From CAZKBP01 sp964551015 (GTDB lineage Bacteria; Bacteroidota; Bacteroidia; Cytophagales; Microscillaceae), in assembly GCA_964551015.1 (NCBI GenBank), contig CAZKBP010000070.1, positions 1 to 12,637 of the forward strand: DNA of 12,637 nucleotides, in the 5' to 3' direction. Below, piece by piece: positions 6,848 through 12,637 of the stretch; the stretch's first letter is position 1; the number at the start of each line of letters is the position of its first letter. Under the pieces are notes generated by a model. It saw only the letters and a list, made by a program, of their open reading frames with translations. It was not told where the DNA came from and did no database searches. Made by a program: the position numbers and the translations under genes.

Positions 6848-7627
6848 TCATAAACCAACATTTTTTGCATTCCTCAACCAGGCCTTTAACCTGGAGGCAT
6901 TGGCTTTACTAACCACAATTTTGTCCTTTTCTTGGGGCTGTAGGTTGACGACCAATCTGCCGTTAAAGTAAGTTTGAAGGGACTTGATAGCAGACCGCTG
7001 GATCAAATATTGCCGGTTGGCTCTAAAAAACAATTCAGGGTTTAAATCCTCTTCTAAGGTTTCCAGCTTCTCGTTAAAGCTAAAGGTCTGATTATCTGTG
7101 GTCGTACCTCTTACAATCCCATTCTGTATGAAAAAGAAAGCAAAGTCACTGGACGCAATAGGGAAGAATGTTTCCTTCTTTTGCACCAGAAATGAACTTC
7201 TAAATGTCTTTTTCGGAGCATTCATCAGGCTCATCAGCGCTTCTATTTGTTGAGTAGAAATAAACGTTTTCTGGTGCTTGTCTTTAAATTTGCGTATTGC
7301 ATTTTCTAGTTCTGCTTCCCGGATTGGTTTCAACAAATAATCGATGCTGTTTAATTTAAAAGCCTGAATGGCATAGTGGTCATACGCAGTAGTGAAAATA
7401 ATGGGGGCAATCGGTTCCACTTCCTTTACGATCTCAAAAGAGTTTCCATCTGCCAGATGGATATCCATAAAAACAAGATCGTAGGCGTTGTTCTCCTTAA
7501 AAAAAGCAATAGCATCTGCTACGGTTTCGATCGATTCCATAATTTGGATATCGGGGGCTGCGGACTGGAGTAAGACCCTCAGATTATCTGCCGCTGATTG
7601 CTCATCTTCAATAATTATGGCCTTCAT
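6848..7627 (-). CDS. LytTR-type response regulator
   Basis: A 259-residue two-component regulator. The receiver domain (about 1-120) has the acidic cluster E7-D8-E9, phosphoacceptor Asp55 in LVFMDIHL, Thr79/Thr80 at the end of beta-4 (IIFTTAYD) and Lys99 in the LLKP motif. The C-terminal LytTR DNA-binding domain (about 150-255) contains the family blocks FLVQKKETFFPI, FNEKLETLEEDL and FFRANRQYLI. LytTR regulators bind imperfect direct repeats upstream of target promoters. The gene overlaps the kinase gene upstream by 20 nt, so the two are co-translated and form a cognate pair. Likely targets are its own operon or the divergent lipoprotein genes; this is an inference from position. I saw no clear LytTR site. 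Confidence 0.95.
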   Translation of the reverse strand: MKAIIIEDEQSAADNLRVLLQSAAPDIQIMESIETVADAIAFFKENNAYDLVFMDIHLADGNSFEIVKEVEPIAPIIFTTAYDHYAIQAFKLNSIDYLLKPIREAELENAIRKFKDKHQKTFISTQQIEALMSLMNAPKKTFRSSFLVQKKETFFPIASSDFAFFFIQNGIVRGTTTDNQTFSFNEKLETLEEDLNPELFFRANRQYLIQRSAIKSLQTYFNGRLVVNLQPQEKDKIVVSKANASRLKAWLRNAKNVGL

Positions 7628-8636
7628 TTTTCAGTATGGGTAATTTTACGGTAAAATAGTTTTCGTCCTGATTTATTTGAATGTCTCTCTTTTTTAAAAG
7701 CTTAAATCGCACGGATAAATTGAGTAAGCCTAATCCGGTGCCTTCGGTTGCATCCCTCCTTTTATGAATCTGATTTCGGATGATTAGGTATTCTCCATTC
7801 GGATAGATCTCTAATAAGAGCGGTTGATTGCTTGAAACGACATTATGCTTAATGGCGTTTTCTGCCAGGAGTTGCAGCGAAAAAGAAGGGATTAATTCCT
7901 TCTTCCAATTTTCGGGAATTTGAACATCGACCTTAAATTTTTCACCAAAGCGTTCTTTTTGTAGAAAAATGTAGCTTTCCAGGTATTCCAATTCATTTTG
8001 AATCGTAATGAAGTCATCTTCGCTTCTCAGTAAAGTAGCCCTTAGGAGCCAAGATAATTGATCTACAAACGCTAAGGCACGATCGGATTTATTGCGAATC
8101 AATACCGTAAGCGAATTTAAAGCGTTAAATAAAAAGTGAGGGTTGATCTGAGAACGCAAAGCCTCTAGCTGATGCTGTAGCGCACTTTGTTTTGCCTGTT
8201 CCTTTTCTAGGATGATTTGCTGTTGTTGAAAACTTAGATTGATAAAACTCGCTAATAACAGTAAGATTGGATGTACAACTATAAAATTAGTCAATGTTAT
8301 TATAAACACCTGTCCATTTTCTAAAGAATTGGTCAAAAGATACACCATTGATCTCGTGGTTACAATTACCGTCAAAACGAAAAGTCCCGAATTAATGGTA
8401 AAACTAACAAAGCGAGATTTTCCCCATTTTTTTTTCCAGATGATATTAAAACTCAACAAGAAGTAAGCATAGATAAAAAAGATAACTATCCTTAAAACGA
8501 GTGCTTCTATTGTCAATCCAGAGAGTTCCGTAAATTTATCTTGGGCTGCTAATACCATAAGTACACGCTGGAAGTGCATTAAAATGGTGATCGCCAGTGC
8601 GCCGAGAATAATTATTTGCGTTTTATTTTTTAGCAT
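7608..8636 (-). CDS. LytS-like sensor histidine kinase (His_kinase, PF06580)
   Basis: A 342-residue membrane kinase. Four hydrophobic segments (about 8-31, 43-64, 79-101 and 108-134) are joined by short loops, so there is no large extracellular sensor domain. A coiled coil (about 136-160) leads to the phosphoacceptor block Q-I-N-P-H-F-L-F-N-A-L-N (His167). The ATPase has the N-box A-E-N-A-I-K-H-N (Asn260) and a single glycine loop G-T-G-L-G-L (299-304), as expected for the PF06580/HATPase_c LytS class that pairs with LytTR regulators in Bacteroidota. Its 3' end overlaps the regulator gene by 20 nt. The signal is unknown; with few exposed residues, a membrane-derived cue is possible. Confidence 0.93.
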   Translation of the reverse strand: MLKNKTQIIILGALAITILMHFQRVLMVLAAQDKFTELSGLTIEALVLRIVIFFIYAYFLLSFNIIWKKKWGKSRFVSFTINSGLFVLTVIVTTRSMVYLLTNSLENGQVFIITLTNFIVVHPILLLLASFINLSFQQQQIILEKEQAKQSALQHQLEALRSQINPHFLFNALNSLTVLIRNKSDRALAFVDQLSWLLRATLLRSEDDFITIQNELEYLESYIFLQKERFGEKFKVDVQIPENWKKELIPSFSLQLLAENAIKHNVVSSNQPLLLEIYPNGEYLIIRNQIHKRRDATEGTGLGLLNLSVRFKLLKKRDIQINQDENYFTVKLPILKNEGHNY

Positions 8637-8696
8637 ATCTCTACCATATCATGGTTTATTCAAAAGATTAAGGGCTTATACTTTGGCTTGGGTGTT

Positions 8697-8704
8697 CAAA
8701 TTTA
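8697..8704 (-). promoter_or_regulatory. Candidate -7 box for the kinase/regulator operon
   Basis: Read on the minus strand this is TAAATTTG, a full match to the Bacteroidota -7 consensus TAnnTTTG, about 60 nt before the kinase ATG. A TTTG that could serve as the -33 element lies at 8730-8733 with a 25-nt spacer, slightly longer than usual. Confidence 0.4.
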
Positions 8705-8772
8705 AGAGAAGTTTGGCGGCACGACCGTTCAAATCAACCTGAACTAACCGGGAACGAATCTGAAACGACCAT

Positions 8773-8868
8773 TTCGGGAGGTGAAGTCCTTTCTGATCCA
8801 ATATCTTCCCGAATTTCTATTCCAATTACCCTCCAATCTCTTTGCCTGCCTCTAAGGAGACTTCACCT
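8773..8868. repeat. Two overlapping inverted repeats (alternative hairpins)
   Basis: AGGTGAAGTC (8779-8788) is an exact 10-bp complement of GACTTCACCT (8859-8868). TTCGGGA (8773-8779) is an exact 7-bp complement of TCCCGAA (8807-8813). The left arms share base 8779 and lie side by side, so forming both helices together would be strained. They lie upstream of the candidate plus-strand promoter, so they would act on DNA or on a longer transcript. Confidence 0.35.
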
Positions 8869-8921
8869 TACCCACGGGTCGCTTCGCCCAGATTTACTCA
8901 AGGGTGTATTGATTGTCCCTA

Positions 8922-8929
8922 TAATTTTG
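8922..8929 (+). promoter_or_regulatory. Candidate -7 box for the lipoprotein operon
   Basis: TAATTTTG matches TAnnTTTG exactly, 25 nt before the first ATG of the operon, giving a short leader. No good TTTG -33 element is seen at the usual 17-23 nt spacing, so support rests on the -7 box and its position. Confidence 0.45.
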
Positions 8930-8954
8930 AGCCTGTAAATCAACTATTCATAAA

Positions 8955-9143
8955 ATGAAAAGAAATATTATCATGAAAAAATCATCCCTGTTTTCTCTAA
9001 TCATTGGTTTTTTGCTTTTCTCAACAAGTTGCAACCAAGACGATGATGACAATCCAACTCCCTCACAAAATCCTCAGACAGGTCTATTGAACCGAACCAT
9101 TACCCACGAAGGGAATATCAGAGAGTATGCCTTCACTTTCTAA
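8955..9143 (+). pseudogene. Truncated lipoprotein, 5' remnant of an esterase-type gene
   Basis: 62 codons: a lipoprotein signal peptide (lipobox S-T-S-C, Cys26), an acidic post-cysteine stretch (NQDDDDN), a Pro/Ser linker, then GLLNRTITHEGNIREYAFTF and stop. The last segment matches in position and pattern the start of the esterase domain of the third gene of this operon (DLLDTTFTYNHTVREYLLYIP). In that protein another ~240 residues follow; here the frame stops at once, and no frame after the stop continues the domain (Y-x-P-x-S-Y). I read it as the 5' part of a paralogous esterase lipoprotein whose catalytic part was lost. A working small surface lipoprotein cannot be excluded, since its signal and promoter look intact. 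An inner ATG (8973) is an equally good start. It leads the operon, 33 nt before the next gene. Confidence 0.6.
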
Positions 9144-9176
9144 AATAAATGTAGAAAGCCATAAAAATAAACGAAC

Positions 9177-10268
9177 ATGATAAAGTCTAGAATTAATTAC
9201 CTAATAATCAGCCTAATGGCTTTTTCAACGAGCTGTTCAGACAGCGACAGTTCTCCCGAGCCAATAAGTGGTGAACTACCTTTTCAAGAACTCTACGACC
9301 AAGGGGTGGATAGGTATCTGGGTACTATTACCCCCATTTCATCAACGACAGTGGGGCCAGGTGTTATCGAGCACTCATTTAGTAATGAAGATGGGCCAGT
9401 CTGCTTTACAGGCAATCAATTTTCCATGTTTACCAGAGATGGAAGTAGCAACGACCTGCTGATTTTTCTGCAAGGCGGTGGTTTTTGCAGCCCCTTTGCT
9501 TGTGAAGCGGTTGAAGAGGGCATTCCTTTAATCCCTATGGGAATATTAAACCCCAACGACCCAAACAACCCTACCGCCAATTATGACATAGGCTATGTAC
9601 CCTACTGCGATGGCTCGGGGATGATGGGCGATAACGAGGTAGATAGCGATGGAGATGGTGTAAATGACCGATTTTTTAGAGGTGTTCAAAATTTATCCGC
9701 TTCACTGGATGTGATTGCTCAAAGCTATCCTGCTCCGGATAAGATTGTGCTTGCCGGGAATAGTGCCGGTGGTTTTGCCGTACATGCGGCCTTGCCTCTG
9801 GTTCGAAAATTATATCCAGATGTTCGGATTGAAGTGATCAATGACTCTGGCGTGGGGATTCTTGACCCTGGAGGAATGCAAACACTTATCGATTATTGGA
9901 ATGCTGGCGCATTTTTCCCATCGAGCTGCCCAGATTGTATCGGAACAGATGGAAACCTGACCGATTACCACCAATATCAACTGGCCCAAGATCCTAATAC
10001 TCGGATGGCGTACATCAGCTCCAAGCAAGATGCCACCTTTACTGCCTTGATTCAAGGTGGGGGAGCAGCGTATGAAGCCCAACTGATCGAGGCGGCCGAT
10101 GAACTCAAAGCTGCGTTCCCAGACCGTTTTAACAGCCTGATAGCGAATGGTGATGAGCACACCTTTCTCATTAGAGATTTTACCTATGCAGTAGGCGGAA
10201 CAACAGTCAGAGATTGGCTTAGCAAAATGTTGAACGAAAGTGCAGACTGGAACTCAGTAATTGATTAA
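9177..10268 (+). CDS. NOTUM/pectin-acetylesterase-like lipoprotein
   Basis: A 363-residue surface or periplasmic lipoprotein: signal peptide with lipobox S-T-S-C (Cys20), then an acidic tail (SDSDSSPEP) resembling the lipoprotein-export signal of Bacteroidota. The catalytic domain resembles the pectinacetylesterase/NOTUM family: oxyanion motif Q-G-G-G-F-C (99-104), YCDGSG (143-148), nucleophile elbow G-N-S-A-G-G (Ser196), IINDSG-type block (221-225), acid candidate Asp285 in SSKQDATF and His328 in GDEHTF. Such enzymes remove acetyl or acyl groups from polysaccharides or lipidated molecules; the substrate here is unknown. Residues 156-164 (DSDGDGVND) form a thrombospondin-type-3-like calcium loop inserted before the nucleophile. 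Several cysteines (76, 104, 109, 144, 251, 254) suggest disulphides, fitting export. It lies 11 nt before the next gene. Confidence 0.8.
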   Translation: MIKSRINYLIISLMAFSTSCSDSDSSPEPISGELPFQELYDQGVDRYLGTITPISSTTVGPGVIEHSFSNEDGPVCFTGNQFSMFTRDGSSNDLLIFLQGGGFCSPFACEAVEEGIPLIPMGILNPNDPNNPTANYDIGYVPYCDGSGMMGDNEVDSDGDGVNDRFFRGVQNLSASLDVIAQSYPAPDKIVLAGNSAGGFAVHAALPLVRKLYPDVRIEVINDSGVGILDPGGMQTLIDYWNAGAFFPSSCPDCIGTDGNLTDYHQYQLAQDPNTRMAYISSKQDATFTALIQGGGAAYEAQLIEAADELKAAFPDRFNSLIANGDEHTFLIRDFTYAVGGTTVRDWLSKMLNESADWNSVID

Positions 10269-10279
10269 CCTTTTAAAAG

Positions 10280-11188
10280 ATGAGGATGAAATATAAAACA
10301 AATCTTATCATAGCCGCAACCTGCCTATTCTTTGGTTTGGCTTGCTCCAATGATGATGAAAGTGCACCTACACCCAGCCCAACCCCCACAGTATCAAGTG
10401 ATTTGTTAGATACCACTTTCACGTACAATCATACAGTGCGAGAATATTTATTGTATATTCCAGAAAGCTATGACGGCACAGAAGCCGTACCGCTGGTTTT
10501 TAGTTTGCACGGAATTGCAGGAACAAAAGAAAGCCAGTATAACCTCAGTAGATTTCATTTAATAGCCGATACTGCCAATTTTATTTTGGTAACTCCCGAA
10601 GCCACCGCAGATCCAGTTACGGCTTGGAATAGCAGTAGCGACCCCAGCAGAGCCGATGATGTAGGTTTTCTGGATGCTTTGATAGATAGTTTAAGCAATC
10701 ATTATAATATTGATAAAGATAGAATTTACATAGCGGGTTCTTCTAATGGAGGTTTTATGAGTTATGAATTGGCTTGTAAGTTGAGTCATAAAGTGGCAGC
10801 CCTGACTTCTGTAAAAGGAGCCATGCTTCCCCCACAAATAGATAACTGCAATCCTTCCAGAGCCGTTCCTATTTTGGAAATACATGGCACAGAGGATAGA
10901 AATGTTCCTTACGACTTGGCTATCAATGCCGTTAATTTTTGGATTGAGCATAATGGGACTTCTCGCACCCCCATCATTACTGATTTACCTGATACCAATC
11001 CTAACAATGACAATACGGCCCAACATTATCTATACGAGGCAGGCTCGAGTGGCATTGATGTAGCGCATATCAGAGTCAATGGAGGCGTACACGACTGGTT
11101 TGGAGAGCCGGGTACAGACTATGATATAGATGCTACCATAGAAGCGTGGAAGTTTTTCCTGAAATACGACCTCAATGGGAAAAGATAA
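10280..11188 (+). CDS. PHB-depolymerase/feruloyl-esterase-like lipoprotein (LpqC-type)
   Basis: A 302-residue lipoprotein with Cys22 in G-L-A-C, an acidic post-cysteine stretch (SNDDES) and a Pro/Thr linker. The esterase domain (about 43-296) begins with REYLLYIPESYDG, followed by the HGIAGT oxyanion region (77-82), nucleophile elbow G-S-S-N-G-G (Ser155), Asp206 in HGTEDRNVPY and His271 in GGVHDWF. This is the layout of the poly(3-hydroxybutyrate) depolymerase/LpqC family (COG3509), which also contains feruloyl and acetyl-xylan esterases; at the cell surface, a polysaccharide esterase is the likelier role. Start: either M1 or M3, both consistent with the signal peptide. Third gene of the operon, 11 nt after the NOTUM-like gene. 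The truncated first gene matches its N-terminal part. Confidence 0.83.
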   Translation: MRMKYKTNLIIAATCLFFGLACSNDDESAPTPSPTPTVSSDLLDTTFTYNHTVREYLLYIPESYDGTEAVPLVFSLHGIAGTKESQYNLSRFHLIADTANFILVTPEATADPVTAWNSSSDPSRADDVGFLDALIDSLSNHYNIDKDRIYIAGSSNGGFMSYELACKLSHKVAALTSVKGAMLPPQIDNCNPSRAVPILEIHGTEDRNVPYDLAINAVNFWIEHNGTSRTPIITDLPDTNPNNDNTAQHYLYEAGSSGIDVAHIRVNGGVHDWFGEPGTDYDIDATIEAWKFFLKYDLNGKR

Positions 11189-11298
11189 GTAATAAAACAC
11201 ACCATACACATTATTTTCAAACCTTATTCAAGCGGATGAAAACATTATTGTATGGGCATTATTAGGATTTACTAAGTATGTATGTAGTAGATGGGATA

Positions 11299-11496
11299 CC
11301 AAGCTGGCACGCGTTACAAACGCGCCCCCAAGTGGCACACGTTACAAACGCGCGCCAGTTTGACTATCGAGGAACCTACAGTGTATACACATTTTGTCAC
11401 CCTGAAAGGGTCTTGTTTGAAGAACCGCCTGCTGGCTAAGCATAAGCACTTGGGGCTGCCAACAAGGGTGCGCGTTTGCCATGTATGCCAGTTTGG
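11299..11496. repeat. Foldback (MITE-like) element with inverted ends
   Basis: The ends mirror each other: CCAAGCTGGCA (11299-11309) against the complement CCAAACTGGCA of 11486-11496. Further in, CAAACGCGC (11317-11325) mirrors GCGCGTTTG (11470-11478), and CCCCAAGTG (11326-11334) mirrors CACTTGGGG (11447-11455). The left half also holds two direct copies of a 21-bp unit (11305-11325 and 11333-11353, one mismatch, period 28). The outer arm matches at about 18 of 25 bases. A small hairpin ACCCT/AGGGT (near 11400-11412) lies in the centre. No transposase is encoded, and no target duplication is evident. Confidence 0.6.
11305..11353. repeat. Two direct copies of a 21-bp unit
   Basis: The unit begins TGGCAC, contains CGTTACAAACGCGC at its end, and occurs at 11305-11325 and 11333-11353 with one difference (G/A at unit position 7). 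A third, diverged copy lies inverted at 11470-11490. Two units with a 7-bp spacer are too few and too short for a CRISPR array. Confidence 0.65.
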
Positions 11497-11540
11497 GAAA
11501 ATGCGCTGAACTTCCGCTAACATATTTTACCTTTCCCAAA
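11492..11540. promoter_or_regulatory. Perfect 9-bp dyad before the caspase gene
   Basis: TTTGGGAAA (11492-11500) and TTTCCCAAA (11532-11540) are exact complements 31 nt apart, ending 40 nt before the caspase start. The left arm uses the last bases of the foldback element. It could be an operator or a leader hairpin; the run of A after it rules out a plus-strand intrinsic terminator. Confidence 0.35.
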
Positions 11541-11580
11541 AATTTTCTAAATTCAAGGAAATTTTATCAACATAAGCATA

Positions 11581-12637
11581 ATGGAAGAACGATCACTCGG
11601 ATCGAGATCAGGAAAATCCAAAAACTCCCCCAAACGAGGCCACAATCACCTCCTGCTGATCGGCATTAATGAATACGCACATTTCCCATCTTTGCGCAAT
11701 GCCGTGAAGGATATTATGGATTTTAAGAGAATTCTACTGGGGCAGTATCAATTTGAAGAGCAATATACCCGCGTACTCACTAACCAAGCGGCCACCCGAG
11801 AAGGGATTATCGATGTTTTGGAGCAGCTAGTACAGGATTCGCAGGAAGAAGATAATGTGCTGATTTACTTCTCTGGGCACGGAAACCTCAATCAGAAAAA
11901 AACCAAAGGATATTGGATTCCTGTGGATGCTCGTCCCAATAAGACGTCTAGTTATTTGTCCAATACCACCGTGCGCGATTATATCTCCGACCTAGAAGCC
12001 CATCACGTGCTTTTGATCTCGGATGCTTGTTTTGCCGGAGCTATGTTTGCTCCCGAGCATAAAAATATTAGCGAAGTGGCGGATAGAGTGGAAATTTATC
12101 CTTCTCGTTGGGGAGTTTGCTCTGGCAGACACGAGCAAGTCGTCAGTGATGGTAATCCCGGAGCTAACAGCCCTTTTGCCAGTGCGATTTTAGAGTTTTT
12201 GGTCAGAGAGAGAGAAGCCAAGTTCCCCGTCTCGGAGTTGGTACACTATGTGGTCAAAGCCACTGTTAATAACTATCCTCAGACTCCACAGGGACGCGCC
12301 CTTTATGGGGTAGGAGACAAAGGAGGCGAGTTTGTATTCTACAAAAAAGAACAGTCTGATTCAGAGACAAGCCCCAAACCTCAAAAACCTACCCCTAAAC
12401 TTCAAAAACCTACCCCTAAACCCCCAATCACCACCAAACCCTCCTCTAACCCTATCTTAGACGAGATCGAAGCCAACATGGTACTCGTGCGAGGCGGTAC
12501 TTTCCAGATGGGGAGTAATGATGGTTATGATAGAGAGAAGCCTGTCCACAAAGTGACCCTAGATGATTTCTATATCAGTAAATACCAAGTAACTCAGCGG
12601 CAGTGGCAAGCGGTGATGGGTAGCAACCCTAGCCACT
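11581..12637 (+). CDS. Caspase (peptidase C14) - FGE-sulfatase fusion protein, cut by the window end
   Basis: An open frame of 352 codons from ATG 11581 runs off the window. After a basic, Ser-rich N-terminus (1-20) comes a caspase-like p20 domain (about 21-255): LLLIGINEYAHFPSLRNAVKD, the catalytic His100 in Y-F-S-G-H-G, and the catalytic Cys150 in SDACFAG. Next is a Lys/Pro/Thr linker (about 259-290). From about residue 299 an FGE-sulfatase (formylglycine-generating enzyme/C-type-lectin) domain begins with MVLVRGGTFQMGS, followed by KPVHKVTLDDFYISKYQVTQRQW. There is no signal peptide, so it is cytoplasmic. Caspase homologues in bacteria cleave proteins in cell-death or defence responses; FGE-like domains attached to them are usually thought to act as binding modules, not true sulfatase-activating enzymes. 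Whether the domain keeps the FGE copper-site cysteines cannot be seen. The in-frame upstream sequence offers no better start. Confidence 0.9.
   Translation, partial: MEERSLGSRSGKSKNSPKRGHNHLLLIGINEYAHFPSLRNAVKDIMDFKRILLGQYQFEEQYTRVLTNQAATREGIIDVLEQLVQDSQEEDNVLIYFSGHGNLNQKKTKGYWIPVDARPNKTSSYLSNTTVRDYISDLEAHHVLLISDACFAGAMFAPEHKNISEVADRVEIYPSRWGVCSGRHEQVVSDGNPGANSPFASAILEFLVREREAKFPVSELVHYVVKATVNNYPQTPQGRALYGVGDKGGEFVFYKKEQSDSETSPKPQKPTPKLQKPTPKPPITTKPSSNPILDEIEANMVLVRGGTFQMGSNDGYDREKPVHKVTLDDFYISKYQVTQRQWQAVMGSNPSH
12379..12420 (+). repeat. 21-bp tandem repeat coding the Pro/Lys linker
   Basis: Two adjacent 21-bp units (12379-12399 and 12400-12420) differ at one base and encode P-Q-K-P-T-P-K and L-Q-K-P-T-P-K, the hinge between the caspase and FGE domains. 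Copy number could change by slippage and alter linker length without shifting the frame. Confidence 0.8.

Larger units (their letters stand above)
8637..8954. other. Divergent intergenic region between the kinase and the lipoprotein operon (318 bp)
   Basis: No gene is visible. It should hold promoters for both directions and contains one -7 candidate for each. In its middle are two overlapping inverted repeats: TTCGGGA/TCCCGAA (8773-8779 and 8807-8813) and AGGTGAAGTC/GACTTCACCT (8779-8788 and 8859-8868). A small dyad ACCAT/ATGGT (8643-8647 and 8651-8655) sits just before the kinase start. Confidence 0.6.
11189..11580. other. 392-bp intergenic region upstream of the caspase gene
   Basis: No gene is supported; short ORFs on both strands here are by-products of the inverted repeats. 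Contents: an A/T-rich tail of the esterase gene without a clear terminator, the foldback element (11299-11496), a perfect dyad (11492-11540), and an A/T-rich leader before the caspase ATG. No TAnnTTTG box was seen in the leader. Confidence 0.6.

Noticed and set aside
11305..11353. CRISPR-like direct repeats
   Set aside because: Only two units with a 7-bp spacer, part of a larger inverted-repeat element, and no cas genes.
11291..11669. Short ORFs on both strands upstream of the caspase gene
   Set aside because: They run through the inverted repeats and into the caspase gene in another frame; the translations have no domain character.
1..12637. tRNA, rRNA or insertion-sequence transposase genes
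   Set aside because: None was recognised on either strand; no cloverleaf-like segments or DDE-type proteins were seen.

Overview
The window looks like an accessory stretch of a Bacteroidota chromosome (Cytophagia- or Flavobacteriia-like; genus not resolvable). The evidence is a fairly AT-rich sequence, start codons without clear Shine-Dalgarno sites, a -7 box of the TAnnTTTG type, and a LytS-like kinase paired with a LytTR regulator. Lipoproteins also carry acidic stretches just after the lipobox cysteine, and YwqK/MORN_2, CrtO-like and DMP19-like proteins are present, as is common in this phylum.

Layout. (a) 1-494: the 3' end of a short-chain dehydrogenase with its terminator. (b) 495-2812, minus strand: three unrelated small genes (CrtO-like membrane protein, DUF4375/DMP19-like protein, MORN_2 protein). 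They are separated by non-coding spacers rich in inverted repeats. (c) 2813-4929, minus strand: a 3' fragment of a class A beta-lactamase, an alpha/beta-hydrolase lipoprotein and an AraC-type regulator. (d) 4926-6647, minus strand: an HTH antitoxin-like remnant without a start codon, overlapping the AraC start by ATGA, then an exported class C beta-lactamase-like serine hydrolase. (e) 6848-8636, minus strand: a LytTR response regulator and its overlapping LytS-like histidine kinase. (f) 8955-11188, plus strand, divergent from the kinase: a truncated lipoprotein, a NOTUM/pectin-acetylesterase-like lipoprotein and a PHB-depolymerase/feruloyl-esterase-like lipoprotein, tightly spaced. (g) 11189-11580: a non-coding spacer holding a roughly 200-bp foldback element. 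(h) 11581 to the edge: a caspase (peptidase C14) joined by a proline-rich linker to a formylglycine-generating-enzyme-type (FGE-sulfatase) domain, cut by the window end.

How the parts may work together. The three divergent lipoproteins look like cell-surface hydrolases that could be controlled by the neighbouring two-component system; this is inferred from position only. The caspase-FGE protein is the most intriguing gene. Its catalytic His and Cys are both present, and the architecture resembles bacterial metacaspase proteins implicated in conflict or regulated cell death, in some of which the C-terminal FGE/C-type-lectin fold is diversified by retroelements. The deciding part lies beyond the window.

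The region also shows gene decay: a beta-lactamase lacking its catalytic serine half, an antitoxin lacking its N-terminus, and a lipoprotein cut off at the point where its esterase domain should begin. With the nested inverted repeats, this suggests repeated rearrangement.
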